64,000 nucleotides of DNA, taken from the NCBI RefSeq assembly GCF_000337195.1, contig NZ_AOID01000013.1, positions 62,001 to 126,000 of the forward strand, written 5' to 3'. Below the pieces are notes generated by a model, which did no database searches, was not told the DNA's origin, and saw only the letters and a list, made by a program, of their open reading frames with translations. A program made the translations under genes and the position numbers. Shown piece after piece: positions 27,871-36,247 of this stretch (position 1 is its first letter; each line of letters starts with the position of its first letter). This stretch comes from Natrinema versiforme JCM 10478. Its GTDB lineage: Archaea > Halobacteriota > Halobacteria > Halobacteriales > Natrialbaceae.

Positions 27871-28045
27871 CCGCTCGCTTCGCGAGCGGTTCACCGAGCG
27901 CGCCGAGGGCGCGCTCGGCCTTTTTCATCGAAGTTTTTGTGCCGAGCGGTGAGCGAGCAGAGTCGTTCGAAAGACGCTTCGCGTCTTTCGTGATGACGAG
28001 AGACCTCCGGTCTCTCGAACCACGAGCGAACCCGAGGCACAAAAA
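27871..28045. repeat. Palindrome-rich intergenic element with four hairpins and short terminal inverted repeats
   Basis: No gene is supported between 27755 and 28096. Perfect stems lie at 27871-27889 (8 bp, loop TTC), 27894-27918 (10 bp, 5-base loop), 27968-27990 (10 bp, loop TTC) and 27997-28017 (9 bp, loop TCC). TTTTTGTGCC at 27934-27943 is matched exactly by GGCACAAAAA at 28036-28045, enclosing the last two hairpins. Minus-strand open frames here have basic, low-complexity translations and are not genes. The stretch could be a mobile miniature element, a bidirectional terminator or a nucleoid site. Confidence 0.8.
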
Positions 28046-28096
28046 GTTCGGTGGGAAAACGAAACCCCCTAACCCCGTCCGAGAGTGAGTTCGCAC

Positions 28097-28663
28097 ATGC
28101 ACGATGATAGCGAGGTCGTCGTCCTCCGACTCGGCCACCGCCCCGGCCGGGACGACCGGATGACGACTCACGTCGGACTGACCGCGCGGGCGCTGGGTGC
28201 CGACCGCGTGCTCTTTCCCGACAACGCCGGTCAGTCACTCGAGACCGTCGCGGACATCACCGATCGGTTCGGCGGCCCCTTCGAGGCCGAACTCACGGAG
28301 TCGCCCCAAGCCGTCATCCGGAACTGGGAGGGGCGGGTCGTCCACCTCACGATGTACGGCGAGCGCGTCCAAGACGTCGAAGCCGACATCCGAGCGGCCC
28401 ACGCGGGCGAGGGCGAGCCACTCCTGCTGGTCGTCGGCTCCGAAAAGGTGCCGTTCGACGTCTACGAGGAAGCCGACTGGAACGTCGGCGTCACCAACCA
28501 GCCCCACTCCGAAGTGGCCGGCCTCGCGGTTTTCCTCGATAGATTGTTCGAGGGGCAGGAACTCGAGCAGGAGTGGAGCGGTGCCGATCGGGAAGTGATC
28601 CCGATGGAGACGGGCAAGCGCGTCGAGTCGGCAGAGCCGGACGCCGACGCGGAGCGGGATTAG
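28097..28663 (+). CDS. tRNA (cytidine(56)-2'-O)-methyltransferase, archaeal Trm56
   Basis: A 188-residue SPOUT-class methylase that methylates C56 in the T-loop of archaeal tRNAs. VVVLRLGHRPGRDDRMTTHV, GLTARALGADRVLFPD and NWEGRVVHLTMYGERVQD are the N-terminal signatures; LLLVVGSEKVPFDVYEEADW with NVGVTNQPHSEVAGLAVFLD forms the knotted SAM site. ATG 28097 was chosen; a GTG four codons upstream is less typical. The tail (EVIPMETGKRVESAEPD) is acidic. The gene lies just after the palindromic element and before a convergent membrane-protein gene. Confidence 0.9.
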   Translation: MHDDSEVVVLRLGHRPGRDDRMTTHVGLTARALGADRVLFPDNAGQSLETVADITDRFGGPFEAELTESPQAVIRNWEGRVVHLTMYGERVQDVEADIRAAHAGEGEPLLLVVGSEKVPFDVYEEADWNVGVTNQPHSEVAGLAVFLDRLFEGQELEQEWSGADREVIPMETGKRVESAEPDADAERD

Positions 28664-28711
28664 CGACGCACAAAGCGACCGGTCCCGTGGTCTCGAGGGT
28701 CAGCTGTCAGA

Positions 28712-29380
28712 TCAGTTGCCCGGTCGAAACAGCCGGAACGGCCGGGCGAGCCGGCTACTGATCGACCCCACGAGATTTCGGACGAACGGGCCGGCACCCA
28801 TCTCGTTCTCGTCGATCGTATACCCGTTTCCGACCCGTTCGATCGGCCCCGGTTCGCCGTGCATCTCCAGTAGACGCTCGAGGTCCGCGTCCAGTAGGCC
28901 GGTTCGGTCACGGATTTCGTCGCCGGTGAGCGGGCGGTCGGCCTCGCGAAGCGCCTCGAGCAGCCATCGGTTGTGCTGGCCCACGAGTGCGACCTCGTCT
29001 TTCGTGATTTCCTCTGCAGTCGTGTCTGGTTCACTATCGGTGGTCGCTCCGCCGCTGTGACGTGCAGAGAGGCCATCGAGACAGATCCAACAGCCCGCCG
29101 CGAGGAGGACGCCGCCGAACCAGAGCCCTCCTTCCCGAAGCTGGACGACACCGGCAATGACGGCGACCGAACCGAAGCCGATCCAGGAGAGCGCCGGATC
29201 GATACCGAACCTGTCGATCGCGGCTTCGCCGAGCGGCGCGACGACGGCGGCCGCGAGGACCATCCCGATGATGGATGCGTCGACGCCGAGAACGAAGAGG
29301 ATGCCGCTGAAACCGCCTATCGTGACGATGGCGGAGATGTCGACCCGATCGCGGAGTTGCGTCCCGGACTCGGAGACCAT
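28712..29380 (-). CDS. Membrane-anchored winged-helix protein, unknown function
   Basis: A 222-residue protein with N-terminal spans (FSGILFVLGVDASIIGMVLA, SWIGFGSVAVIAGVVQL and FGGVLLAAGCWICLDGL) and a cytoplasmic C-terminal part. The latter, HNRWLLEALREADRPLTGDE with IRDRTGLLDADLERLLEMHG and IERVGNGYTI, has the layout of a winged helix. The combination would place a DNA-binding or protein-binding domain at the membrane. The start at 29380 was chosen because a much longer open frame upstream overlaps the acyl-CoA ligase gene on the other strand. It converges with trm56, with 48 bases between stops. Confidence 0.7.
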   Translation of the reverse strand: MVSESGTQLRDRVDISAIVTIGGFSGILFVLGVDASIIGMVLAAAVVAPLGEAAIDRFGIDPALSWIGFGSVAVIAGVVQLREGGLWFGGVLLAAGCWICLDGLSARHSGGATTDSEPDTTAEEITKDEVALVGQHNRWLLEALREADRPLTGDEIRDRTGLLDADLERLLEMHGEPGPIERVGNGYTIDENEMGAGPFVRNLVGSISSRLARPFRLFRPGN

Positions 29381-29479
29381 TTGTTGGACTGAACACAATA
29401 ACAGTGGTAAGCGTTTCGCTCCCTTGAGCGGTCTATCGGGCCGATCGACCGCTCCAGCTGGGTAATATGAGGGATACAA

Positions 29480-29486
29480 TTTTAAG
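29480..29486 (+). promoter_or_regulatory. TATA-like box for the acyl-CoA ligase
   Basis: TTTTAAG is 24-30 bases before ATG 29510, as in leaderless transcripts. A second AT-rich block GGTAATATGAGG lies just upstream. Confidence 0.6.
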
Positions 29487-29509
29487 CACGGCCCTCGGTA
29501 CCACAAATC

Positions 29510-31087
29510 ATGGATCTTGACACGGTCGATCAGTCCGCGCGAACGGGGAACGTCGCGAAGCTGTTCGACCAGACCGCAGCACACCACGGGGAGAGCCAAG
29601 CGATGGAGCACCACGGCCGCCGTTGGACCCACGACGAGGTCCGAGACTGGACTGCCGAACTCGCCGGCGGCCTCCACGACCTCGGCCTCGAGCCCGGCGA
29701 CCGGATGCTGGTCTTCCTGCCGAACTGCCCGCAGTACCTCGTCGCCTCCCTCGGCGCGTTCAAGGCCGGCGTCGAGATTTCGCCGGTCAATCCCCAGTAC
29801 AAGCGTCGCGAGGTGGCCTACCAGCTCGAGGACACGGCGGCGTCGGCGATCGTCACCCACCCGGCGCTGCGCGAGGTGGTCGACGAGGCGATCGCGGATG
29901 TCGGGATGGAGCCCGAGATCATCACAATTCGGAGCGAGGACTGGCCACGGAACCCCGACGACCACGCGTTCGAGGACCTGCGCGGCGAGCCGACGCTGGT
30001 CGACCGCGCCGACGACGACGTCGCGCTGCTCCCCTACACGTCCGGGACGACCGGCGATCCGAAGGGGGTCAAGCTCACCCACGGCAACACGCGGGCACAG
30101 CTCCTGTGGCCGCTGACCGCCTCGAACGTTGACGTCGACCCCGAAGAGGTTCGCAGTCTGACCTGGCTCCCGCTGTATCACATCACCGGCTTCACCCACA
30201 CCGCCCTTCAGCCGCTGGTCGGCGGCGGGCGGCTCTACTTCCGCAGCGCGCTCGAGTGGGACGCCCAGGAGTGTCTGCAACTCATCGAAGAGGAGGGCAT
30301 CACGCACTACGTCGGCGTGACGACCATGTACGCGGACATGGTCGAGGCCGAGGATTTCGGCGAGTACGATCTCACCAGCCTCGAGTCGGCCTCCGAGGGC
30401 GGCGCGAAGCTCTCGACGGCAGTCCAAGAGCGGTTCGAAGAGACCGCAGGCGTCGACATTTCGGAGGGGTACGGCCTCACCGAGACCCACGGCGCGACCC
30501 ACACGCAGAGCGGCTCGACCTTCGGCCTGAAACACGGCACGATCGGACAACCGCTCCGGATGACCGACTGCAAGATCGTCGACGAATCGGGCGACGAAGT
30601 CCCGCCCGGCGAGGAGGGGGAACTCGTCGTCCGCGGGCCGCAGGTCATGTCGGGGTATCTCAACATGCCCGAGGCGACCGACGCAGCGTTCACCGAGAAC
30701 GGCTACTTCCGGACCGGCGACATCGCCCGCCGGGACGGGAACAACTACTACGAGATCGTCGACCGCAAGAAGCACATGATCAACACCGCCGGCTACAACG
30801 TCTATCCCAGCGAACTCGAGAACCTCCTCTTGGAGCACGAGGCCGTCGCAGACGTCGCGGTCGTCGGGATTCCGGACGACCGACGCAACGAGGTCCCGAA
30901 GGCGTTCCTCGTCCCCGCCGAGGGCGTCGCCCCCGGCAGCGACGTGACGGCCGAGGAACTCACGGAGTTCTGTCTCGAGAAAGTAGCCAGCTACAAACAC
31001 CCGCGCGAGATCGAGTTCATCGAGGAACTCCCGCGGACGACCAGCGGGAAGATTCAGAAGTACAAACTCGAGGAGGGCGAGGAGTAA
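29510..31087 (+). CDS. Long- or medium-chain fatty acid-CoA ligase (AMP-forming)
   Basis: A 525-residue cytoplasmic acyl-CoA synthetase. LPYTSGTTGDPKGVKLTHGN is the P-loop, YGLTETHGATHTQSG the YGxTE motif, YFRTGDIARRDGNNYYEIVD and RKKHMINTAGYNVYPSELE the hinge and gate motifs, and ELPRTTSGKIQKYKLEEGE the catalytic-lysine tail. Family chain-length preference cannot be read from this. A strong TATA-like box precedes the start. Its downstream neighbour on the other strand is the MBL hydrolase, with 36 bases between the stops, so it is monocistronic. Confidence 0.92.
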   Translation: MDLDTVDQSARTGNVAKLFDQTAAHHGESQAMEHHGRRWTHDEVRDWTAELAGGLHDLGLEPGDRMLVFLPNCPQYLVASLGAFKAGVEISPVNPQYKRREVAYQLEDTAASAIVTHPALREVVDEAIADVGMEPEIITIRSEDWPRNPDDHAFEDLRGEPTLVDRADDDVALLPYTSGTTGDPKGVKLTHGNTRAQLLWPLTASNVDVDPEEVRSLTWLPLYHITGFTHTALQPLVGGGRLYFRSALEWDAQECLQLIEEEGITHYVGVTTMYADMVEAEDFGEYDLTSLESASEGGAKLSTAVQERFEETAGVDISEGYGLTETHGATHTQSGSTFGLKHGTIGQPLRMTDCKIVDESGDEVPPGEEGELVVRGPQVMSGYLNMPEATDAAFTENGYFRTGDIARRDGNNYYEIVDRKKHMINTAGYNVYPSELENLLLEHEAVADVAVVGIPDDRRNEVPKAFLVPAEGVAPGSDVTAEELTEFCLEKVASYKHPREIEFIEELPRTTSGKIQKYKLEEGEE

Positions 31088-31123
31088 CCGCGATTCTCTC
31101 GGGGCCGGTCGGGACCGGCGTTT

Positions 31124-32119
31124 TCACTGCGTTTCGTAGTAGCGGATGCCGTCTTCTGTCTCGTACGAGACCGAGCCCCGGCGCTCGAGCGTTCCTACCG
31201 CGCCGAGCGTGTCCAGAACCGGTGCGTGATAGCGGACGTTCCCGACCCGCTCTTCGGCGATCGAAAGCGGCGTCGCGGGTTCGATTTCCTCGAGCGCCGC
31301 CCGCGTCTCCTCGAGGAGCGTATCCAGCCGTTCACGCGTCGTCTGAATGACTCGCTGAGGGTCCTCGAACGCGGGGCCGTGGCCGGGGAAGACGTGGGTC
31401 GCGGTCGTCTCGGCCAGCCGGTCCATGGCCTCGTAGTAGGCCTCGATCCCCTCGTAGGCCCCGCGGTCGAACCCGACCTGAAAGGCCCCGGCGCGGAACG
31501 GTTCGATGAGCGTATCGCCCGCGAACAGGACCGTCGTTCCGTTCACAGTCGTCTCGTAGCAACAGTGATCGATCTCGTGGCCGGGCGTCTCGAAGACTTC
31601 GAACTCGCGGCCATCGACGGAAACCGGCTCCGTCGGATCGAACGGCTGGACGGTTTCGGCATCGATTAATCGCCGGTCCCGCCGGCGCGACTCGAGTTCC
31701 TCCTCGAGGATGTCGTCGCGGTCTTCACCGCGATACCCCGCCGATTTCGCCGTCTCACGGAGTACGGCGCGGACCGTCTCGAGATCGCGCTCGAGTCGCG
31801 AGATCGCCGCCTGCGAGACGTGTACCGTCGCGCCAGCGTCCCGGAGCGCCGGGAGTTGACCGATATGATCGCTGTGGACGTGAGTCACGAGGACGTGGTC
31901 GATATCGGCCGGTTCGTAGCCGAACTCGGCGAGTCCGTCCCGCAGTTCCGACTCGCCGTCCTCGCCGGGCGCGCCCGCGTCGATCAGGATCGGTTCGGGT
32001 CCCTCGAGCAGGTAGGCGGCGACGTGTTTCGGCGGCCACGGAACGTCGAACTCGAGGCGACGAATGCACGAGAGATCGGAGTCGGCCCGAACGGCACCGC
32101 ACGACGCATCGGTAGTCAT
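31124..32119 (-). CDS. Metallo-beta-lactamase fold hydrolase
   Basis: A 331-residue zinc hydrolase. VPWPPKHVAAYLLEGPEPIL, LIDAGAPGEDGESELRDGLA, VLVTHVHSDHIGQLPALRDA (HxHxDH), EVFETPGHEIDHCCYETTVN, VLFAGDTLIEPF and HVFPGHGPAFEDP give the family's metal ligands. The C-terminal segment, LDTLLEETRAALEEIEPATP with LSIAEERVG and YETEDGIRYYETQ, resembles the winged end of MBL proteins acting on CoA thioesters or hydroxyacyl thioesters. Substrate unknown. ATG 32119 matches a TATA-like box; the sixteen residues upstream were rejected. Confidence 0.88.
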   Translation of the reverse strand: MTTDASCGAVRADSDLSCIRRLEFDVPWPPKHVAAYLLEGPEPILIDAGAPGEDGESELRDGLAEFGYEPADIDHVLVTHVHSDHIGQLPALRDAGATVHVSQAAISRLERDLETVRAVLRETAKSAGYRGEDRDDILEEELESRRRDRRLIDAETVQPFDPTEPVSVDGREFEVFETPGHEIDHCCYETTVNGTTVLFAGDTLIEPFRAGAFQVGFDRGAYEGIEAYYEAMDRLAETTATHVFPGHGPAFEDPQRVIQTTRERLDTLLEETRAALEEIEPATPLSIAEERVGNVRYHAPVLDTLGAVGTLERRGSVSYETEDGIRYYETQ

Positions 32120-32143
32120 TGTCTCCAAACGTGCCAGCCAGCA

Positions 32144-32150
32144 CCATAAG
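32144..32150 (-). promoter_or_regulatory. TATA-like box for the MBL hydrolase
   Basis: Minus-strand CTTATGG, 25-31 bases upstream of ATG 32119. Confidence 0.55.
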
Positions 32151-32279
32151 CGTCGCGTCCGTCCCACCGTCGGCGTCGCAATCAGTCACGTCTCCGTTCG
32201 CGCGGCGTACGCAGCCCCGTGTTACCGCGGGCGGGGTACTTGATAAGACTTAATGGCCTCATGCCGTTACACGTAGGTA

Positions 32280-32804
32280 ATGGCTTTTGAGGACCTGCTC
32301 GAGGACCCGGTGATCCAGAAATATTTGCACGAGCTGGTCGGTCCCAAGGGGATGCCCGTCGCGGCGGCACCCCCGGACGGGGAAGTGACCGACGAGGAGC
32401 TCGCCGAGGAGCTCGACCTCGAGTTGAACGACGTGCGGCGCGCGCTGTTCATTCTCTACGAGAACGATCTCGCCACGTACCGGCGACTGCGCGACGAGGA
32501 CTCGGGGTGGCTGACCTACCTCTGGACCTTCGAGTACGACAACATCCCGGAAAACCTCGAGGAGGAGATGTACCGGCTCCACGAGGCGCTCGACGAGCGC
32601 CGGGAGTACGAGCGCAACCACGAGTTCTACCTCTGTGAGATCTGCTCGATTCGCTTCGAGTTCGGCGAGGCGATGGACTTCAACTTCGAGTGTCCCGAGT
32701 GCGGCTCGCCGCTGGAATCGATGGATAACAACCGACTGGTCACTGCGATGGACGACCGCCTCGACGCCCTCGAGGACGAACTCAACATCGACGCGGACGC
32801 CTGA
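32280..32804 (+). CDS. tfe: Transcription initiation factor TFE
   Basis: Archaeal homologue of TFIIE-alpha; it helps open promoter DNA with RNA polymerase. The protein has 174 residues. The N-terminal winged helix is visible in FEDLLEDPVIQKYLHELVGP, DEELAEELDLELNDVRRALF and LYENDLATYRRLRDEDSGWL, the linker as WTFEYDNIPENLEEEMYRLH, and the zinc ribbon as FYLCEICSIRFEFGEAMDFN with FECPECGSPLESMDNNRLV. ATG 32280 is the first in frame, after a likely TATA-like box near 32250. The next gene starts on the last base of the TFE stop, so DUF2110 is coupled to it. Confidence 0.97.
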   Translation: MAFEDLLEDPVIQKYLHELVGPKGMPVAAAPPDGEVTDEELAEELDLELNDVRRALFILYENDLATYRRLRDEDSGWLTYLWTFEYDNIPENLEEEMYRLHEALDERREYERNHEFYLCEICSIRFEFGEAMDFNFECPECGSPLESMDNNRLVTAMDDRLDALEDELNIDADA

Positions 32805-33490
32805 TGGTCGTACTCGCAACCAAGCTGTACGTCGAGGGCGACGCTCGAGAGCGCTCGCTGGATTCGCTGCGCTCGCTGGTGGCAAACGAAATCGGCGAAC
32901 TCGACGTCGAGTTCGAGATCGGCATCCGCCACGACGACTTCCCGTCGGTGACGATCGAGGGCGACGATGCGACCGTCGCGCGAAACGTCCTCGGCGAGGA
33001 GTTCGGCGAGATCGTCCCCGACCTCGAGCCCGGCGAGACCTACGTCGGCACGCTCGAGTCGTGGGACGAGGACGGATTCGTCCTCGACGCGGGACAGGGT
33101 GACGGCGTGCGGATCCCGGCCGACGAACTCGGGCTCGGTCCGGGGTCGGCGACACAGATCCGCGAGCGCTACGGGCTGGTCCAACACCTGCCCCTGCGGT
33201 TCGTCTACGGCGGCGACGACGGCGAGGAGCCGTCGCGACTCGCCGAGGCGGAGCAGGATCGACTCTACGAGTGGACCCGCGGCGACGGCCGGCTCAACGT
33301 CAACAGCGCGACCCGAGCCGAGGTCCGAGCGACGCTCAACCGCGCCGGCCACGCACAGGACTACGTGACCGTCGAACGACTCGGCCTGCTCGAGCAGAGC
33401 GTCATCTGTACGGAAACCACCGATCCGCCGGGGCTGCTCGCAAGCGTCGGCGAATACCTCCCGGCGGAACTCCGCTGTGTCGTCCCCTAG
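32804..33490 (+). CDS. DUF2110-like protein
   Basis: A 228-residue soluble protein, beta-rich and acidic. It opens VVLATKLYVEGDARERSLDS, contains VTIEGDDATVARNVLGEEFG, YVGTLESWDEDGFVLDAGQG and LNVNSATRAEVRATLNRAGH with VTVERLGLLEQSVICTETTD. The layout fits DUF2110, which is always beside TFE in archaea as I recall, with an S1/OB-like middle and a helix-hairpin-like NSATRAEVRATLNRAGHAQD segment. The role is probably RNA or DNA binding related to transcription or translation. Its ATG overlaps the TFE stop by one base. It is cytoplasmic. Confidence 0.85.
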   Translation: MVVLATKLYVEGDARERSLDSLRSLVANEIGELDVEFEIGIRHDDFPSVTIEGDDATVARNVLGEEFGEIVPDLEPGETYVGTLESWDEDGFVLDAGQGDGVRIPADELGLGPGSATQIRERYGLVQHLPLRFVYGGDDGEEPSRLAEAEQDRLYEWTRGDGRLNVNSATRAEVRATLNRAGHAQDYVTVERLGLLEQSVICTETTDPPGLLASVGEYLPAELRCVVP

Positions 33491-33491
33491 T

Positions 33492-34235
33492 ATGAATCGA
33501 CGGCTCGTTTTCGCGACGATTGCGGTCGCGTTGCTCATGACGGTAGCCGGCTGTTCGGCGATTTTCGGCGGCATCTCGGACGAGCAACTCGATCAGGAGC
33601 AAGACTACAGCGATCTGCGCGACAGCGACGCCGACGTCGCCATCGATGTCGAAGACGGGAGCGTCATCGAGAGCGGCGAGTTCCGGGCGGTCTACGACCT
33701 CAACGGAACCGATGAACTGTCGCTGTATCGGTCGGCCCTCTTCAGCGACGAGCCACTGGAGATCAATAGCGTCCGCTATTGGGCTCCCAACGGGACCGAA
33801 CTGACCGGCTCGGAACTCGAGATAGAGCAGAGCCGCTCGGAGACCACCGTGCAGGTGCCCGACGAAAACGGCACGCTCGCGTTCTCGGGCGATGCCGGAC
33901 GAAAGACGTTCCAGCTGCCGGCCTACGTCGAGGGCTCCTACGAGGTGACGCTTCCCGAGGGCCACCGGACGACGAACTTCCTGTTCGGAGACGTTTCGCC
34001 CAACGGGTACGAGCGCGAGACCGTCGACGACCGGGAACAACTCTCCTGGGACGAACTCGACAGCACGATTTCGCTGCGCTACTATCTCACGCGCGATATC
34101 CCGCTGTTCCTCGGTCTCGTCGGCGCGGCCGTCCTGCTCGGCGGTCTCGGTATCGGCTACTACTACCGACAGGTCAAACAGCTCCAAGAACAGCGAGAGG
34201 AGTTCGGCCTCGACGTCGGTACTGACGACGAGTAG
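33492..34235 (+). CDS. Membrane-anchored lipoprotein, DUF5803-like
   Basis: A 247-residue envelope protein. It starts MNRRLVFATIAVALLMTVAG followed by CSAIFGG, a signal with lipobox Cys at 21. An extracellular beta-rich region follows (GEFRAVYDLNGTDELSLYRS, LPAYVEGSYEVTLPEGHRTT). A single C-terminal span LFLGLVGAAVLLGGLGIGYY precedes a charged cytoplasmic helix (YRQVKQLQEQREEFGLDVG). From memory this matches DUF5803. The stop of DUF2110 is one base before its ATG, so the three genes form one unit. Function unknown. Confidence 0.75.
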   Translation: MNRRLVFATIAVALLMTVAGCSAIFGGISDEQLDQEQDYSDLRDSDADVAIDVEDGSVIESGEFRAVYDLNGTDELSLYRSALFSDEPLEINSVRYWAPNGTELTGSELEIEQSRSETTVQVPDENGTLAFSGDAGRKTFQLPAYVEGSYEVTLPEGHRTTNFLFGDVSPNGYERETVDDREQLSWDELDSTISLRYYLTRDIPLFLGLVGAAVLLGGLGIGYYYRQVKQLQEQREEFGLDVGTDDE

Positions 34236-34298
34236 TCAGTCGCCGGCTTTTGGCCGTCCGTTCCTACCGTGCCGTCGCCGTCGAAGCCGGAACGACAG

Positions 34299-34751
34299 TC
34301 AGGAGTGGATCGTCCGCTCGTCGAGCCAGACCACGTCGTCGCCGTCGATCTCGAGTCGTCCCTTGACGTGTGTCGTGGTCATGGCCGGTACCTCGAGCGA
34401 CGCGGCGCGGACGCGTCGGGTCACGTCGACGTCGTCGACGAGCCAGCCGTAGTAGCGGCCGTCGTCGTCGGTGACCGAAAAGACGAGGAGCTTCGGATCG
34501 TCGACCCGGGCCGCCGTGCGGAACGACGATCCGAACACCCGCGGCAGGTCGACGACTCTGACCCGTTCGCCGGCGGCGGAAAGCGTCCCCGCGTCCCACG
34601 GATCGTCGGCGGCCGCGAGCGGGTCGTCGTCCGTGACGCTGAGGACGGACGCGACCGATTCGGCCCGAACGCAATACCGCGTCTCCTCGAGGTCGAACGT
34701 CAGTACTGTGATGGGTTCGTCGGTCCCGCCGTCGTTCGATGCCGATCCCAT
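34299..34751 (-). CDS. CheW-domain protein (divergent)
   Basis: A 150-residue cytoplasmic protein. EPITVLTFDLEETRYCVRAE, SVASVLSVTDDDPLAAADDP, AGERVRVVDLPRVFGSSFRT, KLLVFSVTDDDGRYYGWLVD and VDDVDVTRRVRAASLEVPAM follow the CheW beta-barrel pattern and end with VKGRLEIDGDDVVWLDERTI. It would couple receptors to CheA or act as an adaptor. The ATG at 34751 agrees with a TATA-like box; the longer open frame is rejected. It is divergent from the chemotaxis operon, about 200 bases from cheW1. Confidence 0.82.
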   Translation of the reverse strand: MGSASNDGGTDEPITVLTFDLEETRYCVRAESVASVLSVTDDDPLAAADDPWDAGTLSAAGERVRVVDLPRVFGSSFRTAARVDDPKLLVFSVTDDDGRYYGWLVDDVDVTRRVRAASLEVPAMTTTHVKGRLEIDGDDVVWLDERTIHS

Positions 34752-34774
34752 TCTTCCTGACCGATGACCGTTCG

Positions 34775-34783
34775 AAAAATAAG
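34775..34783 (-). promoter_or_regulatory. TATA-like box for the divergent CheW-domain gene
   Basis: Minus-strand CTTATTTTT, 24-32 bases upstream of ATG 34751; leaderless spacing. Confidence 0.65.
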
Positions 34784-34914
34784 CGTTCCGATGCACTGTA
34801 CGGCGCGGCGATAGTCGGCGGTACAGGCGTCGGAACTCCCGTTCGAACCCCACTCGAGCGAACCGGAACCCGCGGTACGGTTCGCCTCGCGATACTGTCA
34901 CGGCGGAGTCAACG

Positions 34915-34920
34915 TTTTAT
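34915..34920 (+). promoter_or_regulatory. TATA-like box for the cheW gene at 34949
   Basis: TTTTAT ends 29 bases before ATG 34949. Confidence 0.55.
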
Positions 34921-34948
34921 TGGTGGGCTCTGATACACGAACAAGACC

Positions 34949-35749
34949 ATGGCCCCGGATCTCTCGGACACGCGGCTCGGAATCGATAGCGACGACGCCG
35001 ACCGGACCGGCGACACCGACGGCGACGACGGCGAACAGGAGCAACTCGTCCAGTTCGTTTTCGTCGGCATCGGCGAACACCGACTCGCACTCCCGGTCGA
35101 CGCCGTCAGGACGCTGACGGAACCGCCGACGGAGCTGACACGTGTCCCGCGGTCGTCGCCAGCGATCGAGGGACTGATGGACCTCCGCGGCGAGATCACC
35201 GCGGTCATCGATCCCCGCGTTCACTTTCCCGCCACCGATTCCCGGTCGGACCGCGAGCGACTGCTCGTCCTCGAGCGCGCGAGCGACCAGCAGTCGATCG
35301 CGATCCGGGTCGACGACGTCATCGGCGTGGAGACGGTCCCCGAAAGCAACGTCATCGACGCCGACGCGATCGCGGACAGCGATCTCTCCGGGGACGCGCT
35401 CGAACATCCCCTGATTGTCGCGCTCATCACGCAGGAACGGGAGTCGCGTGCCGATACCGGGAGTGCGGTGACCGATACGCCGGCCGACGACGCCGGGACG
35501 ACGACCGAGCTCGGGATCGATGGACTCGACGGTGCGGGTAGTTCCACGGCGCTCTCGTCGGCTCGAGCGGCGAGCGCCGAGATCGGCGAGTCGGTCGGCG
35601 AGGCGTTCGAAATCGAACCGACGGAGGACGACGCCGCGGCGTCGGACGACGGGGACGAAGACGGCGAATCGACGCGGGAAGTCGTCGTCGAGGCAACCGC
35701 ACTGATCGATATCGATCGGCTGCTACAGGCGTCGAGCCAGTCCGAGTAA
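34949..35749 (+). CDS. cheW: Chemotaxis adaptor CheW with acidic tail
   Basis: A 266-residue adaptor joining receptors to CheA. After 30 acidic residues, LVQFVFVGIGEHRLALPVDA, VRTLTEPPTELTRVPRSSPA, IEGLMDLRGEITAVIDPRVH and LLVLERASDQQSIAIRVDDV, then VIGVETVPESNVIDADAIAD are all CheW signatures. About 80 residues of Asp/Ala/Ser/Thr-rich sequence are inserted before a final strand-like end STREVVVEATALIDIDRLLQ, which probably belongs to the fold. The insertion is unusual for CheW. It is the first gene before cheY, with a gap of about 135 bases; both belong to the chemotaxis block. Confidence 0.88.
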   Translation: MAPDLSDTRLGIDSDDADRTGDTDGDDGEQEQLVQFVFVGIGEHRLALPVDAVRTLTEPPTELTRVPRSSPAIEGLMDLRGEITAVIDPRVHFPATDSRSDRERLLVLERASDQQSIAIRVDDVIGVETVPESNVIDADAIADSDLSGDALEHPLIVALITQERESRADTGSAVTDTPADDAGTTTELGIDGLDGAGSSTALSSARAASAEIGESVGEAFEIEPTEDDAAASDDGDEDGESTREVVVEATALIDIDRLLQASSQSE

Positions 35750-35884
35750 TCGCCGTCGACGGGCCGTTCTCGATCTAGCGTTTCAGCGGTGTCTCCGGGT
35801 CGTATTCGGACCTTATCACGACTGATAATCGGGAGACAGCATTTATGGTAGTTGTATCTCTACGAGAATTTGGTGTACTACTGA

Positions 35885-36247
35885 ATGTCGACAGGGGTGC
35901 TCATCGTGGACGACTCTCATTTTATGCGGAACCTCTTGCGTCAGATCTTGGAACAAGATTACCGCATTCTCGGAGAGGCGTCCAACGGCGCTGAAGCCGT
36001 CAAATTGTACAAAGAACACGACCCCGACATCGTCATGATGGACATCGTGATGCCCAAATGCAACGGCATCAAGGCGACCGCGGCGATCAAGAAGATCGAC
36101 CCGGACGCCCGCGTCATCATGTGTACGAGCGTCGGACAGCGTGAGAAAATGAAACTCGCCGTGAAGGCTGGCGCGGACGGCTACGTCACGAAACCGTTCG
36201 AAGAACCCAGCGTCAGAAAGGCCCTTTCGGACGTCGTCGCTGCATGA
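35885..36247 (+). CDS. cheY: Response regulator CheY
   Basis: A 120-residue single receiver domain. Acidic pocket in VLIVDDSHFMRNLLRQILEQ (D9, D10), phospho-acceptor D53 in DIVMMDIVMPKCNGIKA, the Thr/Ser in IMCTSVGQREKMKLAVKAGA and Lys in DGYVTKPFEEPSVRKAL. It is phosphorylated by CheA and should signal to the archaellum motor through adaptor proteins, none of which is in this window. It overlaps cheB by four bases. A TTTATG at 35842 is a possible TATA-like box about 40 bases upstream. Confidence 0.95.
   Translation: MSTGVLIVDDSHFMRNLLRQILEQDYRILGEASNGAEAVKLYKEHDPDIVMMDIVMPKCNGIKATAAIKKIDPDARVIMCTSVGQREKMKLAVKAGADGYVTKPFEEPSVRKALSDVVAA

Noticed and set aside
27761-28238. Minus-strand frames across the palindromic element between cupin and trm56
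   Set aside because: Translation follows hairpin arms, is basic and low in structure, and overlaps the trm56 start.
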